Below are positions 1 through 8,463 of a DNA stretch of 18,106 bases, piece by piece. The notes beneath the pieces are model-generated. The model was given only the letters and a program-made list of their open reading frames with translations. It ran no database searches and was not told where the DNA came from. The DNA is taken from positions 1-18,106 of the forward strand of contig JAEZNV010000024.1 of the NCBI GenBank assembly GCA_023441725.1. Reading direction: 5' to 3'. Position numbers and translations under genes: made by a program. This DNA comes from Actinomycetes bacterium. GTDB taxonomy: Bacteria; Actinomycetota; Coriobacteriia; Coriobacteriales; Coriobacteriaceae. The stretch's first letter is position 1. Each line of letters begins with the position of its first letter.

Positions 1-694
<694 letters not shown>

Positions 695-736
695 GGGCGT
701 GCGACCCACGTTGAGATATTCGAGAAAGGAGCGCAG

Positions 737-1624
737 ATGCTTTTCGAAGGGGCCGGTTACTCCAATGTCGGCCGAACGCGCGAATCCAACCAGGATAGCT
801 ACCTGATCAAGGTCGCCTCCACCCCCGTGGGCGATGTCGCCCTGGTCGCCGTCGCCGATGGTATGGGTGGCCTTGAGTGCGGCGAGCTCGCCTCTGCCGC
901 GGTCATCAACATGCTGTCCGATTGGTTCGACAACAAGCTGCCCGTGGCCCTGGAGGCCATGGAGAGCTCCGTCGGCGGTTTCGAGAACTTCGTCGACGGT
1001 CAGTGGGGCGGCCTGGTTCAGGACATGAACATGGCGCTGATCCGCTACGGCATGGCCGAGCATATGAACCTGGGCACCACGCTTACCGCCATGCTCGCCA
1101 TCGGCGGCCGCTATTCCATCGTGCACGTGGGCGACACGCGCGCCTACGAGCTCACCGAGTCGGCAACCAATCAGCTCACGGTCGATCAGACCTTCGTGCG
1201 CCGCGAGGTCGAGGCCGGCCGCATCACCCCCGAGGAGGCCCTCACGCACCCGCGCCGCAACGTGCTGCTGCAGTGTCTGGGTTCCACCAAGGAGGTCGTG
1301 CCCGATCTGATTCACGGCAACCTCGATCGCGATGCTATCTACCTGCTGTGCTCCGACGGCTTCCGCCATGTGCTCACCGACACCGAGCTTCGTCGTCGCC
1401 TGGGTCCCGACGCCCTGGACGCCAACGCCTGGGACGCCGAGCGTCGTCGCGGCGCCTATGCCGCCTGCACTGCCGCCGACCTGGACCGCGAGGAGCGTGA
1501 GGGCTTTGAGCCCGGTTGCGTCACGCAGCGCATCGCCGAGACGGCCCGGCTCGTCATGGATCGCAAAGAGGCCGATAACGTTACCGCGCTGGTGCTGCGC
1601 GTCCAGCCTCAGGGAGGTCGATAG
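737..1624 (+). CDS. PP2C-family Ser/Thr protein phosphatase
   Basis: A 295-residue protein with an ATG preceded by GAAAGGAG (725-732). It shows the PP2C metal-binding and core motifs in order: RESNQD (residues 15-20), VADGMGG (39-45, metal ligand D41), GTTLTA (113-118), VGDTRAY (131-137), LCSDGF (204-209) and EADN (278-281). These are the Mn/Mg-liganding aspartates of soluble bacterial PP2C (Stp/PstP type). There is no signal or membrane segment, so it is cytoplasmic. An insert of about 40 residues rich in Asp, Arg and Glu (about 221-260) lies between the SDG and DN motifs and is longer than I expect for minimal Stp-like enzymes. By family function it removes phosphates placed by the partner Ser/Thr kinase, whose start codon lies 3 bases after this stop. 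Translational coupling is likely. Confidence 0.95.
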   Translation: MLFEGAGYSNVGRTRESNQDSYLIKVASTPVGDVALVAVADGMGGLECGELASAAVINMLSDWFDNKLPVALEAMESSVGGFENFVDGQWGGLVQDMNMALIRYGMAEHMNLGTTLTAMLAIGGRYSIVHVGDTRAYELTESATNQLTVDQTFVRREVEAGRITPEEALTHPRRNVLLQCLGSTKEVVPDLIHGNLDRDAIYLLCSDGFRHVLTDTELRRRLGPDALDANAWDAERRRGAYAACTAADLDREEREGFEPGCVTQRIAETARLVMDRKEADNVTALVLRVQPQGGR

Positions 1625-1627
1625 CCC

Positions 1628-3376
1628 ATGCCGTCTACCAGAAGCAGGCGAGAGGTCGACGCGCGCCGTAAGCGCGTGGGCGACGTCATCAAGGGCCGCT
1701 ATAAGATTCTGTCGGTGATCGGCAAGGGCGGCATGAGCCGTGTCTACCTGGCCGCCGACCTGCAGCTCACCAACAAGCAGTGGGCTGTCAAAGAGGTCGA
1801 CCGCAACGCGACCGACCCTACCGGCCGCCCCATCGAGCAGTCGCTGGCAAGCGAGGCCGAGCTGCTGTCCAAGCTCGATCACCCCAATATCGTCGACATC
1901 GTCGATATCGAGAAGACCGAGGACTTCATCTACGTCATCATGGACCACGTCGAGGGTACGTCCCTGGCCGACGTGGTGCGTCGCGAGGGCCCGCAGTCCG
2001 AGGAGGACGTGCAAAAGTGGATGCTGCAGGTGTGCGACGCCCTGGGCTACCTGCACCGTCAGGACCCGCCCATCGTCTACCGCGACATGAAGCCCTCCAA
2101 CATCATGCTGCACCCCGATGGCTACATTAAGTTGATCGACCTGGGTGTTGCGCGCGAGTACAAGGACGAGGCCCGCAAGGACACCATCGCCTTTAGTACC
2201 ACGGGCTACGCCGCGCCCGAGCAGTACGGCAAGGCCCAGACCGACGCCCGTACCGATATCTACGGCATCGGCGCCACCATGTGGCACCTGCTGGTGGGCG
2301 AGGCGCCTCCGGTCGAGTTCCCGCTGCCCAACGTTCACACCAAGAACGAGAACGTGGGCGAGGGCTTTGCCGACGTCATCATCCCCAAGTGCTGCGAGCT
2401 CGAGCGTGCCCGCCGCTATCAGGACTGCGACGAGCTGGCTGCCGACCTGGAGATCTACAAGGAACTCACCCGCGAGTTCCGCGATAAGCAGGCCCGCAAG
2501 GTCAAGACCTTCTTTGGCTGTGTCATCGCGTGCGTGGTGTGCCTGGTCGTGGGCATTGGCAGCATGGCACTGCGCGAGTCCACGATTACCGAGAAGTTCG
2601 ACTACCAGATGAAGCTCGGCCGCGACCAGACCCAGTCGGCCCCCGAGAAGGCCGAGCAGGCCTACCTCGCCGCCATTGGCTATCGTCCGGGCGACGTCGA
2701 GGGCTACGAGGGCCTCATCGATGCCTACAAGGCCGACGGCACCTTCACCACCAAGGAGAAGGCGCAGCTCGACGACGTGTACCAGCAGAACCTGACCGAG
2801 CTCGAGAATTCGAGCAGGTTCTCGGAGCTGTCTTACGAGATGGGACGTCTGTACTGGTACTTCTACTCCTATGGAGGCAGCAAGGACGACGAGGACGCCA
2901 ACCGCACCACGCGCATCAAGGCGTCTGCCGAGTACTTTAAGAACGCCGCGGAGGACCTGTCGTTCGAGAACCGCGACAAGGCCAAGATCTACAACGGCAT
3001 TGCGCAGTTCACGACCAAGATTGCAATCGCGGTCAAGACCGACGACGATTCCGATTCCATGTACAAGGAGTACTGGGGCAACCTGGAGGACCTGGCCGAC
3101 GAGATCGCCAGCGAGTCCAACGAGACGGTGCGCCTGGACAGCTACGCGTTGATCTCCAACGCCATGGAGACCTACATGGATAAGTTCAAGGCCGCCGGTA
3201 TTAAGAAGTCGCAGGCCGAGAAGCTCTACAAGAAGGTCGATTCGGGTCTTAAGGCCGTCTCGCCCAAGGATGACGATGCCGAGCAGCGTCGCGACGAGAC
3301 CATCCAGCGCCTGGAGAACGAGGTCCAGCGCAAGATCACCACGGTGTATTCCAACGCCGTCGTCGCCGAGGATTAA
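1628..3376 (+). CDS. Membrane Ser/Thr protein kinase with helical ectodomain
   Basis: A 582-residue Hanks-type kinase; RBS GGGAGG (1614-1619) overlaps the end of the phosphatase gene. Kinase landmarks: glycine loop GKGGMSRVY (32-40), ATP-binding lysine K55 in AVK, catalytic loop YRDMKPSN (151-158, D153 and N158), metal-binding DLG (171-173) and APEQYG (196-201). HRD is YRD and DFG is DLG, but the catalytic Asp residues and K55 are all present, so it should be active. One transmembrane helix (about 294-314) separates the cytosolic kinase from a C-terminal extracellular region of about 268 residues. That region is rich in Ala, Glu, Lys and Tyr, is predicted helical, and looks TPR-like (for example around AEQAYLAAIGYRPGD). 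No PASTA repeats are seen. Likely role: envelope-sensing kinase acting with the adjacent phosphatase and FHA proteins. The signal is unknown. Confidence 0.95.
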   Translation: MPSTRSRREVDARRKRVGDVIKGRYKILSVIGKGGMSRVYLAADLQLTNKQWAVKEVDRNATDPTGRPIEQSLASEAELLSKLDHPNIVDIVDIEKTEDFIYVIMDHVEGTSLADVVRREGPQSEEDVQKWMLQVCDALGYLHRQDPPIVYRDMKPSNIMLHPDGYIKLIDLGVAREYKDEARKDTIAFSTTGYAAPEQYGKAQTDARTDIYGIGATMWHLLVGEAPPVEFPLPNVHTKNENVGEGFADVIIPKCCELERARRYQDCDELAADLEIYKELTREFRDKQARKVKTFFGCVIACVVCLVVGIGSMALRESTITEKFDYQMKLGRDQTQSAPEKAEQAYLAAIGYRPGDVEGYEGLIDAYKADGTFTTKEKAQLDDVYQQNLTELENSSRFSELSYEMGRLYWYFYSYGGSKDDEDANRTTRIKASAEYFKNAAEDLSFENRDKAKIYNGIAQFTTKIAIAVKTDDDSDSMYKEYWGNLEDLADEIASESNETVRLDSYALISNAMETYMDKFKAAGIKKSQAEKLYKKVDSGLKAVSPKDDDAEQRRDETIQRLENEVQRKITTVYSNAVVAED

Positions 3377-3388
3377 GGAGGGGCGAAC

Positions 3389-4294
3389 ATGGAAAACGTT
3401 TACTTTTACGTAGCGATCGCCGCGTTTGTTCTCGCGGCCGTGCTCGCCGTCGCCGCGGTGGTTGTGTTTATGAAGATGGATGTCATCAACGCCATCCGCT
3501 TCCTCCAGGGCAAGCGCGTGCCTACGTCTGGCGAGGGCACACGCCGTCGTACGACGCGCGGCTCGCGCGGTGCCGGTGCTAAAAAGTCCGGCAACCCTGC
3601 CCGCTCCGTGCTGGGTGGCCCCGAGGGCGACGACCGCGTGACCGACATTGCGCATGAGGGCCCCGAGGGTGACGACAACATGACTACGGTGGTCGCGCCT
3701 ATCAGCGACGAGCCCGCATCGGCCCATCACGCCAAGGCGCACGCCGCCACGGCGGAGAAGCCCGTCCGCGATGAGAGCGACGACGAAGGCTTTGCCGGCA
3801 GCGAGACCCCGACCGAGGTGCTGACCGAGGACGATCTTGACACCGAGCGCCCGACCGGCGTGCTCGTGGAGGACGAGGAAGATTCCGAGCGCCCGACCGG
3901 CGTTTTGGTTGAGGACGAAGAGGATTCCGAGCGACCGACCGGCGTCCTTACCGAGGACGAAGAGGATTCCGAGCGTCCGACGGGTGTCCTGGTCGAGGAC
4001 GACGAAGAGTCCGAGCGCTCTACGGGTCTGCTCGTGGAGGAGGACGAGGAGTCCGAGCGCGAGACGGGCCTGCTCGACGAGACCGACGAGGACTCCGAGC
4101 AGGAGACCGGTCTGCTCGACGAGGGCGCCGAGGCGTCCGAATCCGAGACTGACGTACTCAGCAGCGGCGATGTTTATGAAAACATCGGTGCCGATGGTGT
4201 TGCTCAACACGAGGATGACGGATTCCGCTTCATACTCAAACAGAATGTGATCGTAGTTCATACCGACGAGTCTCTCGATCGGGTTTGCAACTAG
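3389..4294 (+). CDS. Single-pass membrane protein with nine TGVL-type acidic repeats
   Basis: 301 residues. A strong RBS (AAGGAGGGG, 3375-3383) overlaps the kinase stop codon. Residues 5-28 form a transmembrane helix with almost no N-terminal extension. It is followed by a basic segment (KGKR and RRRTTRGSRGAGAKK, about 41-66), so the remainder is probably cytosolic. Residues 139-257 are a tandem repeat of 14 residues with consensus SERPTGVLVEDEED; the threonines fall at 142, 156, 170, 184, 198, 212, 226, 240 and 254, exactly 14 apart. A shorter 14-residue duplication (GPEGDD..T) lies at 77-100. I do not recognise a named family. The acidic T-x-x-L context fits a kinase substrate and FHA-binding site, so I infer a membrane docking scaffold. 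The last 44 residues are not repetitive and are encoded by AT-richer DNA. Confidence 0.85.
   Translation: MENVYFYVAIAAFVLAAVLAVAAVVVFMKMDVINAIRFLQGKRVPTSGEGTRRRTTRGSRGAGAKKSGNPARSVLGGPEGDDRVTDIAHEGPEGDDNMTTVVAPISDEPASAHHAKAHAATAEKPVRDESDDEGFAGSETPTEVLTEDDLDTERPTGVLVEDEEDSERPTGVLVEDEEDSERPTGVLTEDEEDSERPTGVLVEDDEESERSTGLLVEEDEESERETGLLDETDEDSEQETGLLDEGAEASESETDVLSSGDVYENIGADGVAQHEDDGFRFILKQNVIVVHTDESLDRVCN
3800..4160 (+). repeat. 42-bp coding repeat, nine copies (14-residue TxxL motif)
   Basis: Nine consecutive 42-bp units encode the acidic T-(G/E/D)-(V/L)-L motif at fixed spacing. The protein spacing is exact while synonymous codons differ between copies (ggc gtg ctc, ggc gtt ttg, ggc gtc ctt and others). 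This suggests the array is maintained by selection and not just produced by recent DNA slippage. Copies 2-5 are the most alike; copies 6-9 drift to TGLL and TDVL. Confidence 0.9.
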
Positions 4295-4311
4295 GGAAGG
4301 AAAATCGAACG

Positions 4312-7300
4312 ATGTCTGTGTTTGATAAACTCAAGGCGTATTCACGTAAGCCAGCAGCCGTGATTCTCGCCACCGTGATGGCTACCTCGACCATCCCCAC
4401 CACCCCGATCGCCCAGGCCGTGACCGCCGCGTATGCGGAGAGCACGACTCAGACGACCAAGGAGACTGAGGCTACTGAGACAAAGGTCACTCCTGCTGAT
4501 CTCGGAATCAAGGAAACTCCTTGGGATGGCAAGTCCAACATCACGCTGACGTTCTCCACTCATATCGATAACGGTGAAGCCGTTGCCACGATTTCCGCCG
4601 ATCAGGTTAAGGCGCTCGTTAAGGATCAGCTGGAGAATTCCGAAGACTTCAAAAATCAGTTCGTCTATACGAAGAGCGGACAGGATGTGCTGTCTAAGCA
4701 AATTGACGCCAAGCTCGCCGAGATCAACAAAGACGTCTTACCCAAGAAGAACGTCACGAGCGAGGACGGTACGGAGAAGACTGAGTATTCAAATGCTGTT
4801 TATAAAGAAGACAGCATGACTCGTGAAATTACTGCCTGCAAAGTTCAGCTGACGAATAACACCGAGGGCGCTAACTCTGCTGCCACGGTTAATGATGATG
4901 GAAGCATCACCATTAAGAGCAATGGGGTAATCAGCGGCACTGTTAACCTTAAGGTTACGCAGCTTTCCGTGAAGGTGGGCTTTGGCTATAAGTACACCAA
5001 GACGGTGACTAAGACGACCTCTTCCTCTTCAAGCTCTGATGGTTCGACCAGCAATAATAACGGCGGTATCTCGATTGAAGTCGGAACAGAGGATGGCAAC
5101 ACGACGACAACTAACAAAGTCCCGTCGAATACCACCGTTACCCCCACAGTGGTCGACAATGACGCCGATGCTAAGGCGGATGTGACCCTTAAGGACGTTA
5201 CTTCTGGTTACGGCGTTGGGTCTACTATCTCCACAGCTAGTGTTACGACTGAGGAGTACTACGCGGGAATTGATTCCTCGACTTTTGCTGATGTCAACGC
5301 TGAGGGTCTGGTCTACAAGACGGCTCATGATGATTACGTTGTATTTAATGGCAAAGATGACAAATGGGTGGGCCTGAAAGGCGAGATCGCAAGCGATAAG
5401 GCGAACGACGAGCTCTTTGATGTCAAGCCGACGAGCACGAGTCTTGATAAGACCAAGACCGTGCAGATTACCCCCAAGAAGGCTTTTGAGGGCGAGAGGA
5501 CGTTCACCATTAACTGGAAATATCCGAATGGCAAGGGTGCCGGTACGACCACGGTGCACGTAAAGGGCATTGCCAAGAAGCCGATTGAAGCAGACCAACT
5601 CGAGGTCAATTACCAGTTCTACCGTTTCCAGGACGACCAGGAAAAGAACGTCTGCGACCTTTTGAACCAAAAGGTTAAGGACCAGCTTGTTGATGATGCG
5701 GACAAGGCCGCTGTCAAGAAAGAGGACTATTTCAAGAGCGTCAGTCTCGATGGCTATGATGAGACGGGTGCAAACGCCTCTGTCTGCAAGATTGTTCCTG
5801 GCGAAGAGAACGACAAGAACGACGTCTACAGCAACTATGAGATTAACTGCCCGACGTCGGTTTACATTGTCCCCATTGAATCCGTTAATTTGGAGCATTG
5901 GGGTGATACCACCGAGAGCGGCGAAAAAACGGCCGAACTCACCCTTACCTCCAAATATGGTGAGGACAATCATGAGTGGACTATCACCCATAAGAACTTC
6001 GACGATCGCTATGTGAAGGAGCTTCCTGTCGCGAGCTGGGATGGCCACACGCTGAGCAAAGATCTTGTGAAGGACAGCTTCACTAATACCTGGAAAAACG
6101 ACAAAGACGAAGAGGGAAGCCCTGCGTACCCGCTTTATGCACGTAATTCCAAGAACGGCATCATTACTCGTGTAACGGTCTCTTATAAGTACGACCGTAC
6201 CGCGCCGACCCTGAAGAACATTACGTTTGACAACGATGCGAGCGTTAAGAAGGTACCAAAGGACGACATTCTTTTCACCGATCAAAAATCTGATGTTTCT
6301 TACACCCTCGGCGATGTGCTCTCCGGTGTTGATCATGATAGCGTTAAGACTACCTACGACGATTTGAAGTCGGGTAAATCTGGTATTCCGGCAGACCTGA
6401 AATGGGGCAAGACCGGCGACAAGGCCAGTTTTGACATTAAGGGCGACACCGAAGTCCCCGTCAACAGCATTTCAATTCATGCCGTGGATATGGCAGGCAA
6501 TGTTGCCACGCTCGATAGGTCTGATTCGCAGGAGGTTCCCGAGAAAGTTAGCAAGCTGGTTTCCAATAGCTCCGGCGTGACGGTCAACGTAAGCTATAGC
6601 GACACGACTCCTCAGCGTACGGCCAACGGTAAGGGCTATTACAACCATGGCCGCAGCGTTACGTTCACTGTCACTGATCCGTTCTTCAAGTACACCAAGC
6701 AGTATGAGCCGCAGCAAATCTGCAAGATTACGCGCGATGGCTCGGATTATGTGACTGTGAGCCTTGACCAGCAGGGCAGTGGTTGGAAGGACCTCGGTAA
6801 CGATACCTATTCGTATACGGTTGACCTTTCTGCTGATGGCGACTATGTCATTGGCGAAGCCAAATTCCATGACGTCCTTGGCGGCGGCATTCACTCCGCT
6901 TCTGCTGATGGCGAGGAGTTCGTCATCGACCAGACCGCTCCCAAGCTGAATGTGTCTTGGAACACTGAGGCTGCTCAGAACGGTAAGTATTACAACGCTG
7001 CTCGTACGGCTACCATCACGGTTGAGGAGCACAACTTCGATCCGAACCTGTTCAAGATCGAGGCTCCGGTCTCTGCCGGCAACGGTGACGAGGCTACTCC
7101 TGCCCAGATCGGTGGCTGGTCCAGCAACGGCGATACCCACACCGCTACGGTGACGTTCCCGGGTCAGGGCGTCTACACGCTCTCTGTCTCCGGTGAGGAC
7201 CTGGCTTCCAACAAGTCCGAGTCCTACACCTCGCCTGAGTTCGTGATCGACACCATCAAGCCCAAGATCGACATCCAGAATGTCGTCAACCGCACGGCCT

Positions 7301-8370
7301 ACGCCGGTGAGGTCGCCCCGACCGCTGCCGTTCACGACACCAACCTTGCCGATGGCACCTCCATTGAGGTTTCCAAGATCAGCTACCCGCTGTCCAAGGA
7401 CGATCCGAACCCCTATGCGGGCGCCGCGATCAACACCTCGGCCACCGACAAGTCCGTGAGCTACCTCAACCCGGCCAAGACCAAGGGCAACGACGGCGTC
7501 TACACCCTGACCGTTCAGGCTATCGACCTGGCCGGCAACACCGAGTCCGAGGCCGTCACCTGGTCGGTCAACCGCTTTGGTTCGACCTACGTCATCTCCG
7601 ATAACACCGGCAAGATGCTCGACCAGTACCTCAAGAGCTCCAAGACCACCGATGTTAAGGTGACCGAGATCAACCCGTCCGGCCTTGATGACAACAAGAC
7701 CTCCGTCGAGCTGACCCGCGACACCAAGAACACGACGCTCAAGAGCGGTGACAACTACACCACCGATGCCAACACCGCAAGCGGTTGGAGCGAGTACAAC
7801 TACACCGTCAGCAAGTCCAACTACGACAAGGACGGCGCGTACCGCGTGCTGTTCCACAGCGAGGACGCCGCTGGTAACTCCTCCGAGAACACCATGGAGG
7901 GCAAGAACGCCAAGAAGTCCGGCGCTGCGGCCGAGATCAACTTTGCCGTTGACGACACCGCGCCCATCGCTTCCTTCGTCGACCTTGCCTCCAACGGCAA
8001 GTACGAGGAGTCCTCGCACAAGGCCAAGGTAAGCTTCGAGGACAACCTCAAGCTCTCGAAGGCCCAGATCAAGGTGAACGGCAAGACCGTGGCCACCTTT
8101 ACGGCCGACCAGCTCGAGAAGAGCCCGATCCGCGAGTTCACGCTCGACGGCAGCTCCTCCAAGCAGGACGTTACCGTTGTCGCTTGGGACGCTGCGGGCA
8201 ACAAGTCCAAGGAGCTTAAGGCTACGGGCGTGCTCGTCACCAACGACTCCTTCGTTCTGTGGATGAACAATCTGCCGCTTATGGTTGGCACCATCGTCGC
8301 GATCGTTGTCGTCGCTGGCGGTATCTACATGGTCGTCGCCAAGAAGCGCAAGGAGAACGAGGAGAAGTAA
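4312..8370 (+). CDS. Large exported membrane-anchored protein with Ig-like repeats
   Basis: 1352 residues from the ATG at 4312, which has an RBS (AGGGAAGG, 4293-4300) and begins a clear signal peptide: basic N-terminus, hydrophobic stretch, probable cleavage near AYA-ES (residue 42). A TTG at 4285 is in frame but lies inside the previous gene. The C-terminus has one transmembrane helix (about 1322-1344) and a short KKRKENEEK tail; no LPxTG sorting motif is seen, so it is anchored by the helix. The N-terminal half is a Ser/Thr/Lys/Asp-rich ectodomain I do not recognise. From about residue 627 onward there are Ig-like modules of the bacterial surface type, marked by D-x-TAP starts (about 627, 872 and 1214; IDTIKP near 979), by NGKxYYN...R...TVT segments, and by repeated (D/E)xAGN ends. 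Probable adhesin or cell-surface stalk. GC content drops between about 4440 and 6900. Confidence 0.9.
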   Translation: MSVFDKLKAYSRKPAAVILATVMATSTIPTTPIAQAVTAAYAESTTQTTKETEATETKVTPADLGIKETPWDGKSNITLTFSTHIDNGEAVATISADQVKALVKDQLENSEDFKNQFVYTKSGQDVLSKQIDAKLAEINKDVLPKKNVTSEDGTEKTEYSNAVYKEDSMTREITACKVQLTNNTEGANSAATVNDDGSITIKSNGVISGTVNLKVTQLSVKVGFGYKYTKTVTKTTSSSSSSDGSTSNNNGGISIEVGTEDGNTTTTNKVPSNTTVTPTVVDNDADAKADVTLKDVTSGYGVGSTISTASVTTEEYYAGIDSSTFADVNAEGLVYKTAHDDYVVFNGKDDKWVGLKGEIASDKANDELFDVKPTSTSLDKTKTVQITPKKAFEGERTFTINWKYPNGKGAGTTTVHVKGIAKKPIEADQLEVNYQFYRFQDDQEKNVCDLLNQKVKDQLVDDADKAAVKKEDYFKSVSLDGYDETGANASVCKIVPGEENDKNDVYSNYEINCPTSVYIVPIESVNLEHWGDTTESGEKTAELTLTSKYGEDNHEWTITHKNFDDRYVKELPVASWDGHTLSKDLVKDSFTNTWKNDKDEEGSPAYPLYARNSKNGIITRVTVSYKYDRTAPTLKNITFDNDASVKKVPKDDILFTDQKSDVSYTLGDVLSGVDHDSVKTTYDDLKSGKSGIPADLKWGKTGDKASFDIKGDTEVPVNSISIHAVDMAGNVATLDRSDSQEVPEKVSKLVSNSSGVTVNVSYSDTTPQRTANGKGYYNHGRSVTFTVTDPFFKYTKQYEPQQICKITRDGSDYVTVSLDQQGSGWKDLGNDTYSYTVDLSADGDYVIGEAKFHDVLGGGIHSASADGEEFVIDQTAPKLNVSWNTEAAQNGKYYNAARTATITVEEHNFDPNLFKIEAPVSAGNGDEATPAQIGGWSSNGDTHTATVTFPGQGVYTLSVSGEDLASNKSESYTSPEFVIDTIKPKIDIQNVVNRTAYAGEVAPTAAVHDTNLADGTSIEVSKISYPLSKDDPNPYAGAAINTSATDKSVSYLNPAKTKGNDGVYTLTVQAIDLAGNTESEAVTWSVNRFGSTYVISDNTGKMLDQYLKSSKTTDVKVTEINPSGLDDNKTSVELTRDTKNTTLKSGDNYTTDANTASGWSEYNYTVSKSNYDKDGAYRVLFHSEDAAGNSSENTMEGKNAKKSGAAAEINFAVDDTAPIASFVDLASNGKYEESSHKAKVSFEDNLKLSKAQIKVNGKTVATFTADQLEKSPIREFTLDGSSSKQDVTVVAWDAAGNKSKELKATGVLVTNDSFVLWMNNLPLMVGTIVAIVVVAGGIYMVVAKKRKENEEK

Positions 8371-8407
8371 GCTCTTCGCAAGACGCTTGTGCATCTGTGA
8401 GCTTTAC

Positions 8408-8444
8408 GGCGCCTTGCCCCACTGCTGGGCGGGGCGCCATTTTT
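8408..8444 (+). terminator. Intrinsic terminator or attenuator hairpin
   Basis: The 12-nt arms 8408-8419 and 8427-8438 pair fully, with two G-U pairs, around a 7-nt loop, and are followed by T5 (8440-8444). It follows the Ig-like gene but lies only 4 nt before the next gene's RBS. There is no room for a promoter between hairpin and start codon, so it may act as a leaky terminator or attenuator for the gene at 8464. Confidence 0.85.
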
Positions 8445-8463
8445 GTTAGGAAAGGATTGATCG

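Noticed and set aside
5029..6336. 435-residue minus-strand open frame
   Set aside because: It lies antisense to the surface-protein gene, has no RBS or recognisable domain, and its Val/Leu/Arg-rich composition is that of a shadow frame.
8276..8370. Sortase (LPxTG) anchor on the large surface protein
   Set aside because: The sequence before the C-terminal helix has no LPxTG-like motif. The anchor appears to be only a transmembrane helix with a charged tail.
6472..8394. 640-residue minus-strand open frame
   Set aside because: Antisense to the Ig-like region and low in complexity (Gly/Val/Leu/Asp). The + strand frame has signal peptide, domains and membrane anchor.
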